This document shows positions 8,653-17,497 of a DNA stretch of 64,000 bases, piece by piece (positions within the stretch are counted from its first letter, which is position 1; each line of letters begins with the position of its first letter). The stretch comes from JBCBWG01 sp036804185 (GTDB lineage Bacteria; Pseudomonadota; Alphaproteobacteria; Rhizobiales; Hyphomicrobiaceae). Made by a program: the position numbers and the translations under genes. Below the pieces are notes generated by a model, which was not told the origin of the DNA, did not search any database, and was given only the letters and a program-made list of their open reading frames with translations. The stretch lies in contig JBHJOC010000020.1 of NCBI GenBank assembly GCA_050330095.1, positions 19,519 to 83,518 of the forward strand. Reading direction: 5' to 3'.

Positions 8653-11501
8653 TGCCCGGCCTCCAGGGCCACAACGCGCAATTCCAGCGGGTTGAACTGT
8701 GGTACCGTGCATCCATCCGACGGCGGTTCGACGCGCGTGACCTCGACAACGAGATCGTACCACGCGGCTTGCCCCGTCACCGCGTCTGCATTGAGAAAAC
8801 GCTGACCGTCGACGCGAGACGGCAAAAGATCCGCGATCAAATGATTAAGCAAGAACGAACGATTGGCCTCCGGCGCGCCCGGATCGAGGCCCCAGGTTCC
8901 TGCACGTTTTGCGATCGCGTTCCACGTCCAGACCGTGTCGGGGTTGACGCCCTCCATGAGCCGGACCTGGCACAGCACGACGCCGACCGAAGACTCAAGG
9001 CGCACCCAGTCGTCGTCGGCGAGCCCGAGCGTCGCGGCGGTCCGATGGTGGATGTAGAGCCGATTCTCAGCGTGGATCTGACGAAGCCAAGCGTTCTGGC
9101 TTCCCCAGGAGTGATACATCGCCATGGGCCGTTGCGTGACTGCAAACATCTTACGCGATGTTTGTCCGGCCCGTGCACTCGATGAGGATTGCGCCAGCGC
9201 GCCGGGCATCGGATCGAACCAGAATGGGATCGGGTCGAACGCGATCCGCACGCGCTCGCGTAGGCCCTCGGGCGGCTGGATCGGCCCGTGTCCGTCAGCT
9301 GCAAGCCTGAACGTCTGAAGCCGCTCACTGTAGAGCTCGAAGGTGATCGGCTCGGCCTTGCCGAGAAAGCCGTTGTGAACCGCCCAATCGAGGTAGGCGC
9401 GGTTGGCGTGCTTGTAGAACCTCGCTCCAGCCGGGATTTCGGCGCGGCAGAACCCACCGTGGTCGATGTATCTCTCGAGCTGACGGGGGTTCGGCGCCCC
9501 CGTTCCGAACCGCTCGCCGTGAGAGCCACGCCATCCAGCCAGTGGCCCCAAGTCGGGAGCGCGCTGGTGATTGACGATGTAGTCCTCGTAGCCACCCGGA
9601 TACTTGGCCCGCCCCTCTTCGTCGACGAAACCCGGCAATCCCAATCGCGCGCCAAGATCGAGGAGCACGGTCTGGAACGGACGGACGTCCCGATCGGGCG
9701 CGACGATGGGGTGCCTGATCGCGTCGGCGGCTCCGTCGGCATCGGAAATCGGCCGGTCGAGCAGCGAGATGCAGTCCCAGCGCTCGAGATACGTGGTGTC
9801 TGGAAGAATGAGATCGGCGTAGGCGACCGTCTCGGAGTCATAGGCGTCGCTATAGATGATCTTGCCGATCTTGTAGTCGCCGGTCTCGGGATCGATCGCG
9901 GTCAAGTCGTCGATGACCTTAGGAATGTTCATCGACGAGTTCCACGCCATGTTTGCCATGTAGAGGAACAACACGTCGATCGGGTAGGGATCACCGGCTG
10001 CAGCGTTGCCGATCACGCTCTGAATGAGACCGTGCGCCGCGAGCGGGGCGTCCCATGAGTAGGCCTTGTCGATCCTCAGCGCGCGCCCGTCGTCATCGAC
10101 GATCAGATCATGGGGGGACGCCACGAAGCCAAGGGGCGGTCCCGGCAACGGCGTGTTGGGCGCAACCTCGTTCGCACGACCACGCGGCTTGATCGGCGGC
10201 GGCACCGGCTTCGGGTAGGGTGGCTTGAAGCGGAACCCACCGGGCGTGTCGATGCTGCCGATCAGCACTTGCAGGAGGTGCAGCATGCGGCAGGTCTGGA
10301 ACCCGTTCGCGTGCGCCGAAATTCCACGCATGGCATGCATCGAGACCGGCCGTCCGACGCAGGCGGCATGGCGCGTGCCGCCCGCGTCGACCCAGGGCTC
10401 ATCGACAACGACCGGGGTTTTGAACGCAGCCGTCGCGATCTCAGCAGCGATCCGTTCAATCGTCGCCGCTTCGAGGCCCGTGGCTTGGGCCACTGCGGCC
10501 GGCGCATAATCAGCCGACAGGAACCGCTCTGCAATCATCGAGAACGCCGGGCGCGCGCGGCGTCCGTCATGATCGACGTGCCCGGCGAGCGCGGCCCCAC
10601 TACGGCACGCCTCTGCCCCAACAATGGAACCGGCATTCCTGTGCCAGACCAGCGGCTGCCCGGATTGATCGCGCAGAAACAGCCCGTGATCGGCAGCCCC
10701 TGGCTCGTCGATCACGAGCCAGCCAGCATTCGTGTAGCGTGTGAGATAGTCGAGATCGACGTTACCGGAGCGCAGGAGTTCGTGGACGAGGGCGCCGATC
10801 AGCAGCCCGTCGGTTCCAGGGCGAATGGCAAGCCACTCGTCGGCGATCGCCTGGTAGCCGGTGCGCACCGGATTGATTGCAACGATCTTGACGCCGCGCT
10901 CTTTCAGCTTGCCGAGCGCCATCTTGAGCGGGTTCGAGGCGTGATCTTCCGCGACCCCGAACAGCATGAAGTATTTCGTTCGTTCCCAGTCGGGTTCGCC
11001 AAACTCCCAGAACGAGCCACCGATCGTATAGAGGCCGGCAGCCGCCATGTTGACCGAGCAGAACCCGCCGTGCGCTGCGTAATTGGGCGTACCGAATTGT
11101 TGCGCGAACCAGCCCGTCAGCGACTGGCTCTGGTCGCGGCCGGTATAGAACGCGAGCCTTCGCGGGTCGGTACCGCGAACCTCGCCAAGCCATTGGGCCG
11201 CCAGGCCAAGCGCCTCATCCCAGCTGATCTCTTCGTAGCGGCCCGACCCCCTAGGACCGACCCGACGCAAGGGCGCCCGCAGGCGTGATGGCGCCATGTG
11301 TTGCATCAGACCAGCCGAGCCCTTGCCGCAGAGCACGCCCTTGTTCACGGGGTGATCGCGATTGCCGTCGATGTGGCGAATCCGACCGTTCTTGAGGTGC
11401 ACGCGGATCCCGCACCGGCACGCGCACATGTAGCACGTCGTGGTCTTCACCTCGTCGGCGGAAGGCTCGTCGAGACGCAGGGCGCGATCGTTGATCATCA
11501 T
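8649..11501 (-). CDS. soeA: SoeA-like molybdopterin oxidoreductase (probable sulfite dehydrogenase, quinone)
   Basis: Catalytic subunit of the DMSO reductase family, binding Mo-bis-MGD and one [4Fe-4S]. In the 950-aa product the N-terminal cluster is C23-x2-C26-x3-C30-x27-C58, followed by KGSAG. There is no twin-arginine leader, so it should act in the cytoplasm. The segments CGIRVHLKNGRIRHIDGN and HPVNKGVLCGKGSAGLMQH match my recollection of SoeA, which oxidises sulfite to sulfate with quinone as acceptor. First gene of soeABC; moaD and moaE for its cofactor lie 7-10 kb away. Specificity is inferred; other DMSO-reductase-family substrates remain possible. Confidence 0.72.
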   Translation of the reverse strand: MMINDRALRLDEPSADEVKTTTCYMCACRCGIRVHLKNGRIRHIDGNRDHPVNKGVLCGKGSAGLMQHMAPSRLRAPLRRVGPRGSGRYEEISWDEALGLAAQWLGEVRGTDPRRLAFYTGRDQSQSLTGWFAQQFGTPNYAAHGGFCSVNMAAAGLYTIGGSFWEFGEPDWERTKYFMLFGVAEDHASNPLKMALGKLKERGVKIVAINPVRTGYQAIADEWLAIRPGTDGLLIGALVHELLRSGNVDLDYLTRYTNAGWLVIDEPGAADHGLFLRDQSGQPLVWHRNAGSIVGAEACRSGAALAGHVDHDGRRARPAFSMIAERFLSADYAPAAVAQATGLEAATIERIAAEIATAAFKTPVVVDEPWVDAGGTRHAACVGRPVSMHAMRGISAHANGFQTCRMLHLLQVLIGSIDTPGGFRFKPPYPKPVPPPIKPRGRANEVAPNTPLPGPPLGFVASPHDLIVDDDGRALRIDKAYSWDAPLAAHGLIQSVIGNAAAGDPYPIDVLFLYMANMAWNSSMNIPKVIDDLTAIDPETGDYKIGKIIYSDAYDSETVAYADLILPDTTYLERWDCISLLDRPISDADGAADAIRHPIVAPDRDVRPFQTVLLDLGARLGLPGFVDEEGRAKYPGGYEDYIVNHQRAPDLGPLAGWRGSHGERFGTGAPNPRQLERYIDHGGFCRAEIPAGARFYKHANRAYLDWAVHNGFLGKAEPITFELYSERLQTFRLAADGHGPIQPPEGLRERVRIAFDPIPFWFDPMPGALAQSSSSARAGQTSRKMFAVTQRPMAMYHSWGSQNAWLRQIHAENRLYIHHRTAATLGLADDDWVRLESSVGVVLCQVRLMEGVNPDTVWTWNAIAKRAGTWGLDPGAPEANRSFLLNHLIADLLPSRVDGQRFLNADAVTGQAAWYDLVVEVTRVEPPSDGCTVPQFNPLELRVVALEAGQ

Positions 11502-11648
11502 CAGGCTTGGAGCCCTCCACCGGCGCTGGCGGCGCCAAACGTCAACCCGGCCAGTTCAGCCGTGTGTCAGCCTAAACCGACATCAGCGCTCATGGCCAGC
11601 GCGCCAAGCGTCCGATCGCACGATGGGACCCATCGCGCCTTCAGACGG

Positions 11649-12167
11649 TTACCTGCCGGCAAGCGGAATCTCGCCGGTCACCGACACGAGCACCAGCGCG
11701 CCAAGACCGGCAAGGATTGGGACGACGAGGGACGCGAGCAATCGGACCGAAACGAAGCGCCAGCCGAGCAGCGGGCTCTCGTAGGAAATCACGCGGTGGA
11801 TCGCAAACACCGACCAGCCCGAGATCAATGCGACGAGTTGCGCCGTCCCAGCCCCCTGCCCCGCAAGCGCGAGGGCCAGCGGGAACGAAACCATCGGGCC
11901 GCCGGGAAGCAGCCCGCCGGCGAATGCGGCGATGAGAACGCCCAAGACACCACTTTCGGCTCCGATCGCCCGGCCAACCCACGCACTCGGAAGCAGCACC
12001 GCAAGGCAGTACGCTGCCACTAATGCGAAGGGGAGGCGAATCGCGAGCCGCAGCCCTTCGCGCTGCGTGAAGCGAGCCGCCTCGTCGTTGGCCCCTGGAT
12101 AGCGCCGCGCGGCATAAACTGCAGTCAGCAGCGTAACCACCGCGAGGATCGCAGCGGATACGATCAT
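11649..12167 (-). CDS. Small permease, second of a duplicated pair (ArsP/YraQ-like, tentative)
   Basis: Integral membrane protein of 172 aa. Its core, LPGGPMVSFPLALA...LISGWSVFAIHRVISYESPLLG, aligns with the same region of the gene just upstream, so the two are paralogous half-size permeases. The start at 12167 was chosen for its GGGGGA ribosome site and 4-bp ATGA overlap with the preceding stop (12164). The family resembles predicted permeases of PF03773, but the Cys-containing motif of characterised ArsP/YraQ members is not visible. It is codirectional with and 147 nt upstream of soeA, so a role in moving the oxidoreductase's substrate or product is possible. Function unknown. Confidence 0.65.
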   Translation of the reverse strand: MIVSAAILAVVTLLTAVYAARRYPGANDEAARFTQREGLRLAIRLPFALVAAYCLAVLLPSAWVGRAIGAESGVLGVLIAAFAGGLLPGGPMVSFPLALALAGQGAGTAQLVALISGWSVFAIHRVISYESPLLGWRFVSVRLLASLVVPILAGLGALVLVSVTGEIPLAGR

Positions 12168-12976
12168 GCTCCCCCGCCTCCGCATTCGGATCGTGTGGCG
12201 ACGGATCGCACGGCGACCGCTGGTGCCGCTGCTTCAGGACTGCCGCTGGAGCCGCCGTCGGCTGGGGGCCCCGCACCTTCAACGCGCGACAGCATGGGCG
12301 GCACAACGTCCCTGAACGCGGGGATCCGGGTGACGAGACGGCGCGCGATCAGGCCAGCGACGAGCGCGAGTGGCAAGGAGACGAGCAAGCGCAGCCCCAC
12401 GAACTCAATGCCAATCAGGGGCAGTTCCCAGACAACGACCCTGTGCAGCGCGAGCAGAGACCAACCTGTGACGAAGGCGACGACAGCACCAACATCGGCA
12501 CCGGCTGCAAACAGCGCCGTGACGATTGGGAACGCCGCAAACGGGCCACCCGGCGTGATCGCACCGAGAGCGCTCGCAAGGACGAGCCCGCGCAAGCCCG
12601 ATCCCGCGCCGAGCCACGGCGCGATCCGTTGCGGATCAGCCATCGCCTTGACGAGACCGCCCAGAAACAGACCCATCACGACCAGCGGCGCGATCGTCAC
12701 GAACAGCGCCATCGCATCGCCGACGGTTGCAATGAGAACCTCGGTCGATCGAACGCTCGCAACGACGGCCATCAGGACTGCTGCGAGCACGATGAAGAAC
12801 AGTGTCGTTCGATCGAGCAGCGTCTGGCGATTGGGACGAGCCAAGTGAGCCTCGACTTTGATGGGGGAATGGATCGGGAACGGCGGGTCTCTTCGATCGA
12901 CCGGGGCTTCGAGCAGGCTCACGTCGCCGCACGAGGGGCGAGCCCCGCACGATGGCTGCAAGCGCTGCGCGAGCAT
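12164..12976 (-). CDS. Small permease, first of a duplicated pair (ArsP/YraQ-like, tentative)
   Basis: About 270 aa: an N-terminal hydrophilic stretch of ~55 residues, then hydrophobic segments including ALGAITPGGPFAAFPIVT and a WSLLALHRVVVWELPLIG motif, then a Pro/Ala/Gly-rich tail. It shares the order (T/L)PGGP, FP, GWS, A-x-HR, E-x-PL-x-G with the next gene and is translationally coupled to it. The start is uncertain: ATG at 12976 is used, an in-frame GTG lies at 13012, and neither has a strong ribosome site. Divergent from the hydrolase gene starting at 13124. Possibly the two gene products form a heterodimer equivalent to one full permease. Confidence 0.65.
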   Translation of the reverse strand: MLAQRLQPSCGARPSCGDVSLLEAPVDRRDPPFPIHSPIKVEAHLARPNRQTLLDRTTLFFIVLAAVLMAVVASVRSTEVLIATVGDAMALFVTIAPLVVMGLFLGGLVKAMADPQRIAPWLGAGSGLRGLVLASALGAITPGGPFAAFPIVTALFAAGADVGAVVAFVTGWSLLALHRVVVWELPLIGIEFVGLRLLVSLPLALVAGLIARRLVTRIPAFRDVVPPMLSRVEGAGPPADGGSSGSPEAAAPAVAVRSVATRSECGGGGA

Positions 12977-13123
12977 CGTGCCCGTTTCCCGACGTGAACA
13001 GCGCTCGGGCACGGCCGAGGTGCAACTCAGACAGGTGACGCGCGATTGCGCTCCTTTGCAACCTTGGTCCCGTCGCTCAACCGTGGTTCACTGCCGCGAC
13101 CAAAGTCGAACAGGAGTGACACC

Positions 13124-14017
13124 ATGCAGTCCGGACCGTTGCGTACCTTGCTCGATCGAGTACCCGACCAGATGGCTCAGAACGCAGTCATGCGCGCGAT
13201 CACCTGCACGCTCGCGGCAGCGATCCTCGTGTGCGCGGCGACACGCGTTGCAGCACAAACGGAGCCTCCGCAAGTCGCACCTGACAAGTGCCTTGCGTTG
13301 GCATCGGCACCGCAGCGCACGCCACTGATCCGTGAGGCGAGCCTGCGCAATGCCTCGCTTGAGGACAATGAGCTCCGGCTGACGTTTCTCGGCCATGCGA
13401 CGTTCCTGATCGAGAGCCCGAAAGGGGTGAAGGCTGCCACCGACTACGCCGTCCCGATCCCTCCGCCGAACATTCCCGATATCGTGACGATGAATGTTGC
13501 GCACAGCTCCCATTACACCAACAATCCGCAGCCCGAGATCACGCACGTCCTGCGCGGCTGGAACCCCGCAGGTGGCTACGCTGCGCATGACGTGACAGTC
13601 GAAGACATGCGTGTTCGAAACGTCCCGACAAACACGAGAAACTGGGGCGGCGGCACGCACGAGTTCGGCAACTCGATCTTCATCTTCGAGGTTGGAACTT
13701 GGTGCATTGCCCATCTCGGTCACCTTCACCATCCGCTGACAATGCAGCAACTTGCGAGCATCGGTCAGATGGACGTCGTGCTGGTCCCGGTCGATGGCAG
13801 TTGGACACTCGATTACCCCGGCATGCTCGAGGTCCTGAAAGCAATGAACCCACGGCTCATCGTTCCGATGCACTACTTCACGCAATTCACCTTGCAACGC
13901 TTTCTGACGGCTGCTGGCAATGAGTTTCCGGTGACCGTCATGGATGTTCCAACGATCGTCCTCGCCAAAGACAAGCTCCCGGTAGGCACAGAGATCCTTG
14001 TGCTTCCAGGAAATTGA
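13124..14017 (+). CDS. Secreted metallo-beta-lactamase-fold hydrolase (UlaG-like)
   Basis: 297 aa. Start chosen for AGGAG 7 nt before ATG at 13124; a hydrophobic stretch ending VAAQ near residue 45 suggests export, and the ATG at 13190 would give a tighter signal peptide. The fold is shown by TFLGHATFLIES, then AHSSHYTNN, HLGHLHHPLT and VPMHYF, the His-rich segments expected around the dinuclear metal site in UlaG-type members. The first metal motif is altered: HSSHYTNN in place of the usual HxHxDH, so a missing Asp may change metal content or activity. Substrate unknown. It stands alone, divergent from the permease pair. Confidence 0.75.
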   Translation: MQSGPLRTLLDRVPDQMAQNAVMRAITCTLAAAILVCAATRVAAQTEPPQVAPDKCLALASAPQRTPLIREASLRNASLEDNELRLTFLGHATFLIESPKGVKAATDYAVPIPPPNIPDIVTMNVAHSSHYTNNPQPEITHVLRGWNPAGGYAAHDVTVEDMRVRNVPTNTRNWGGGTHEFGNSIFIFEVGTWCIAHLGHLHHPLTMQQLASIGQMDVVLVPVDGSWTLDYPGMLEVLKAMNPRLIVPMHYFTQFTLQRFLTAAGNEFPVTVMDVPTIVLAKDKLPVGTEILVLPGN

Positions 14018-14284
14018 GGCAGTTGAGCACGCGCAATCCCGCACGCCCCCTGCAGCACGGTGGGTCTTCCATCGTGCCGCAACGGCCGCGCATCATGTAG
14101 CGCCGTTCTGGTGTTGCCAAGAAGCACTTCGCCTTGCCGGATGAGACGTCGGTTCAGCTGGTATTCAGCGCGCGAACGAATAGTCTCTCGCGCGACCAAG
14201 CCGTGCGAGGGCAGCCGCGACCACGCCGCCGCCTCAGACCGGTCTCGGACCCCTCGATCCCACCCTGACAGGATGCCACGCGCC

Positions 14285-15100
14285 ATGATCACCCCTCGCG
14301 CTTCGATGCTTCTCATCGCGCTTGCAGCCCCTGCGCTGTTTGCAGCCCACGCCGCACACGCGAGTGATTTTTCACACGAGTGCCACCCCGCATCCGGCCA
14401 GTATGAGATCAACGACGACGCGTTGTTCGAAAAGGGCGGCAATGGCCGCCAGATCCCGTACACGACAGTCCGCGAGCATACGATCGCGGAGAAGCGTGGC
14501 ACCTGTGTCAGCACGACGGGGGCCGTCCGCGGGCGCTACACCTATAACTTCCGCCAGTACCTCAAGGTCATCCGTTTTCGTGAGGGCGGCTCACAAACCG
14601 AGTTGACGTTCCTGTGTGAGCTCTCGTCGTCAGGCCTTCCCGCCGCTGCAAACTGTGATCGGGACCAGGTCACGCTCGATTATGTCGCAATCATTCCCCC
14701 AGGCCCCACTGCCGATCGCGGTGGCAGTCCTGGCGAGACCGTACCCCGCCCCCGCCCATCCGGTGCAGCATCCCTGTGGGACCATAACGGCTCAGTCATG
14801 CGCCTTGAGGCCGGGGGCAGCCAGCGCCGTTTTGTCTATGATCAACCAAGGAGTGGGCTTGCATCTGTCGGTGTGAGATCGGGCACGATCCTGTTTTCCG
14901 GCGATCGACGTGGCAACCGCTACGATGGCGTGGCCTATATCTTCACACGCAATTGCGGAGAGTTTGGATTTCCTGTCGCAGGCGACGTCGGGCCCGGCGA
15001 AACGACCGTGACGCTGAGAGGTCAAGCCCCGCGGATTGGCTCAGACTGCCGCCCGACGGGCTACCGCGCCGAGACCTTGATCTTTACGCTGATGCGATGA
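14285..15100 (+). CDS. Secreted protein of unknown function with conserved-looking Cys pairs
   Basis: 271 aa with a clear Sec signal peptide ending AAHAAHA-S (about residue 27). I do not recognise the family. The mature part has several spaced Cys (SHECHP, RGTCVS, FLCELS, ANCDRD, RNCGEF, SDCRPT) that could form disulfides in the periplasm. It appears bipartite: an N-terminal ~110-residue region, a Pro-rich linker (PRPRPSG) and a C-terminal region with a beta-rich look ending RAETLIFTLMR. ATG at 14285 was chosen because AGGA lies 11 nt upstream; ATG at 14273 is the alternative. No functional context from neighbours. Confidence 0.7.
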   Translation: MITPRASMLLIALAAPALFAAHAAHASDFSHECHPASGQYEINDDALFEKGGNGRQIPYTTVREHTIAEKRGTCVSTTGAVRGRYTYNFRQYLKVIRFREGGSQTELTFLCELSSSGLPAAANCDRDQVTLDYVAIIPPGPTADRGGSPGETVPRPRPSGAASLWDHNGSVMRLEAGGSQRRFVYDQPRSGLASVGVRSGTILFSGDRRGNRYDGVAYIFTRNCGEFGFPVAGDVGPGETTVTLRGQAPRIGSDCRPTGYRAETLIFTLMR

Positions 15101-15220
15101 GATCGCAGCGCCAGCCGGCCATCGCCGGGCGTCCACAACGTTGCAGATCGTCAACGACCATAGCATCACGATCACATCGGGCGCCTGAAACCAGCGACAA
15201 CCGCTGATTGGTCGCCTATT

Positions 15221-15384
15221 ACCCGCTCTCCGAAGTTCGTCAGTCAGTCTTGTCAAGCGACGAAACGAACTTCGGAAAGCGAAGGGTACGAGCAACCTCG
15301 TGACTCCCGTGCCGCTTTTCGATCAGAGGTCCCTGGACAGCGGGTGCCGCGGTTGGTGCAGGGACTTCTGATCGGCGGTACGGG
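15221..15384. repeat. Composite hairpin repeat, cluster 1 (types 1 and 2)
   Basis: Two imperfect palindromes in a 443-nt gene-free stretch (15101-15543). Type 1: CGCTCTCCGAAGTTCGT (15224-15240) against ACGAACTTCGGAAAGCG (right arm, ending 15281), one mismatch. Type 2: GATCAGAGGTCCCTG (15321-15335) against CAGGGACTTCTGATC (15359-15373), flanked by CCCGT...CCGC and its complement. The pair is homologous to part of cluster 3 (31372-31525) but in the opposite orientation. No coding potential and no transposase. The rest of the stretch shows nothing recognisable. Confidence 0.85.
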
Positions 15385-15543
15385 TGGCTTGTCGCGCCTT
15401 AAGTGACGACCAGCGTACCGCACGCGTAGGTCAATTTGGGCGCGACGCCACACTGGAGAGGTCCTTGGGATGGCCGAGACCTCGGAGATCGCCCACCTTT
15501 CGGGGATCGACCGGAGCGGGTTTGGCGCAGCGGAGGCGGGCGG

Positions 15544-17418
15544 ATGGCAACTGGTGACGTTCGACGCGAGCGCGGTGCGCTCGTCATGTTGCGCCGCGCA
15601 CGAAGCTACATCTTTGGCCGCAACTTCCTGATCGGCACTGCATCTTTGATGCTGCTCGTTATTTCCGGGTTTGCGACCTGGAGCGGCATGGCCGACTTCA
15701 TTATCGGCGCGAGCGGTGACGGGTCCGACAGCGTCGGCCGGTCGATCGGCGGTATCGCTGTCACCAACGATGCGGTTGTCGTGGCGATCGTCGTCGCTCT
15801 GACATTCCTGATGTGGCTCGCACTTCGCGAAGCTTTCGGCGTTGAGCGATCGCTGACCGAGCGGGCTGTGATGTTCCCGCTCTATCTGTTCCTTGCGCTC
15901 TGGTCGATCGGCTTCGGATACGGCTTCTGGTGGAGCCTGATTGCGGGCCAGGAAGCGACTCGCACCTCGATGGCCGCCATGCGTGAGGATGCACGCGACG
16001 CGGGGAACGCGATCGCTGCAAGGCTCGACGCCGTTCGCATCCAGCTCGAAAGCGTCGTTTCGTGGTCTGAGACGCAGATGGCGCGGGAGGAGGCATCGGG
16101 CGGCAGTTGCGGTGTCGCCTCCGGTGCAGGGCGCGGTCCGCTCTACAATGCCAGACGCAGTGTCAAGGACGGCGTCGCCTCGCTGCGCGACCAGATCACC
16201 ACGTCCTGGATCCAGCCCGTCCAACTCGACCTCGACCAGCTGCGCCAGAGCGCCGCTCGAGCCACCGATGGCGCAAGCGTTGCCGACCGTCAGGCCGAGT
16301 TCGAGGCCCGTGCCGCATTGATCCGTGAAACCGCACGCCGCATTGCAGCGCGCTCGAACGAGATTGGCGCGTCGACTGCCGCGACCATGCTGGCGCTCGC
16401 AAACGCCGTCTCGATCGCGCCCGGCGAACCGGGCTTTTCCTGTTACGACCCGACACTGGCCCAGCGCCTGCGGCAAGCGGCCGATCAGTCTGGACAGCCG
16501 GCCGCCGTCTTGCTCCGTCAGGCGGCCTTCAACGAAGGGCCGGCCGGTGTTGCCAACGCGGTCAAGAACCTCTGGCTCAACATCGGTTCCGGCCTCAACG
16601 CCCTTGTTTTCTGGGCCTCGCTTGGATCAATCGGTGCGCCGAGTGGCGATCTCGAGGGCATGCCGATCACCGGGCGCGACCTTATCGCCCTGTTGGCGAC
16701 CATCGGCGTCGACCTCGGGCTGTTCGCGCTCACTGTGCTCAACCCGCCGCCGGCCGTCCGCCACGAGATCCCCTTCGAAGCGCGCGATCAGATTCGCCGC
16801 GCCATTGACCGCGCCATCGCGACGCATCCCGACATCGACATCGAGTGGATCCGCAGACACTTGGTTCACCACAAGCGAAACTCCTATCTGGTGATCCCCA
16901 ATCTCTTCAGCGCGCGTGAAAACGACGACGAGCAGCTCAAGGCGCTCGCCATGAACAAGCTCGCCGGTGTTCTCGACGACCTGCGCGTCGTGCGTTGGCC
17001 GCATGGGGCGAGATACCTGTTTGGTTTCGAGCCGCACGGCGCACTGATGAAGCTGCTCAACCGGCAGCTCGGCCCGAGCGAACTCGAGAAACTCAAGGGC
17101 GAGGAAACGGGTGAAAGCTCCACCGATCTCAGCGCGATCCGCCGGCAGATGCTTGAAAAGGCGCGTGACGCAGGTCGCGGGGACGATGTCAAAGCGATCG
17201 AGGAGCGGCTGGCTGCAGCACCCCTGCGCAATCATGGCCTGTTCTCCAAGGCCGAGGTCGCCCTGCAGAGTGCCGGCTGGTCACAGCGCGCGCAATCGGA
17301 CGTTGAGATCTTTGTCCTCGTCGACACCGAGGGTCTGACGCCGCTGCTCGAAGTGCTTAACGACTACAAGGCCTCTGCAAGTGAGGGCGCATCACGTTCA
17401 CAGCAGACGGACGCATGA
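15544..17418 (+). CDS. Large membrane protein of unknown function
   Basis: 624 aa; start fixed by GGAGG 8 nt before ATG at 15544. Not recognised. It has three to four transmembrane segments in the first ~125 residues (IGTASLMLLVISGFATW, AVVVAIVVALTFLMWLAL, FPLYLFLALWSIGFGYGF), then a ~250-residue largely helical, Arg/Ala/Glu-rich region that may be periplasmic with two Cys (GGSCGV, FSCYD), another hydrophobic segment (LIALLATIGVDLGLFAL), and a ~200-residue soluble, probably cytoplasmic C-terminal domain. The topology resembles a sensor or a scaffold, but no kinase, GGDEF or HAMP motif is visible. It precedes pgsA by 79 nt on the same strand, where alphaproteobacteria often have uvrC. Confidence 0.8.
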   Translation: MATGDVRRERGALVMLRRARSYIFGRNFLIGTASLMLLVISGFATWSGMADFIIGASGDGSDSVGRSIGGIAVTNDAVVVAIVVALTFLMWLALREAFGVERSLTERAVMFPLYLFLALWSIGFGYGFWWSLIAGQEATRTSMAAMREDARDAGNAIAARLDAVRIQLESVVSWSETQMAREEASGGSCGVASGAGRGPLYNARRSVKDGVASLRDQITTSWIQPVQLDLDQLRQSAARATDGASVADRQAEFEARAALIRETARRIAARSNEIGASTAATMLALANAVSIAPGEPGFSCYDPTLAQRLRQAADQSGQPAAVLLRQAAFNEGPAGVANAVKNLWLNIGSGLNALVFWASLGSIGAPSGDLEGMPITGRDLIALLATIGVDLGLFALTVLNPPPAVRHEIPFEARDQIRRAIDRAIATHPDIDIEWIRRHLVHHKRNSYLVIPNLFSARENDDEQLKALAMNKLAGVLDDLRVVRWPHGARYLFGFEPHGALMKLLNRQLGPSELEKLKGEETGESSTDLSAIRRQMLEKARDAGRGDDVKAIEERLAAAPLRNHGLFSKAEVALQSAGWSQRAQSDVEIFVLVDTEGLTPLLEVLNDYKASASEGASRSQQTDA

Positions 17419-17497
17419 CACGATCGGGCGCAAAGGGTGCGTATTAAACAAGTCTTGGCCGTTGACGCTTGCGGCCAGTTCTGGTGAGCCTCTCGTC

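Noticed and set aside
10110..11288. 392-aa open frame on the plus strand
   Set aside because: Antisense to the SoeA-like gene, Arg/Asp-rich composition typical of a shadow.
11502..11648. Molybdenum cofactor riboswitch upstream of soeA
   Set aside because: The 147-nt gap shows no recognisable Moco aptamer pattern by eye; a covariance search would be decisive.
15253..16476. 407-aa minus-strand frame ending SPCTNRGTRCPGTSDRKA
   Set aside because: Antisense to the membrane-protein gene, and its end is translated hairpin repeat; a similar peptide arises from clusters 3 and 4.
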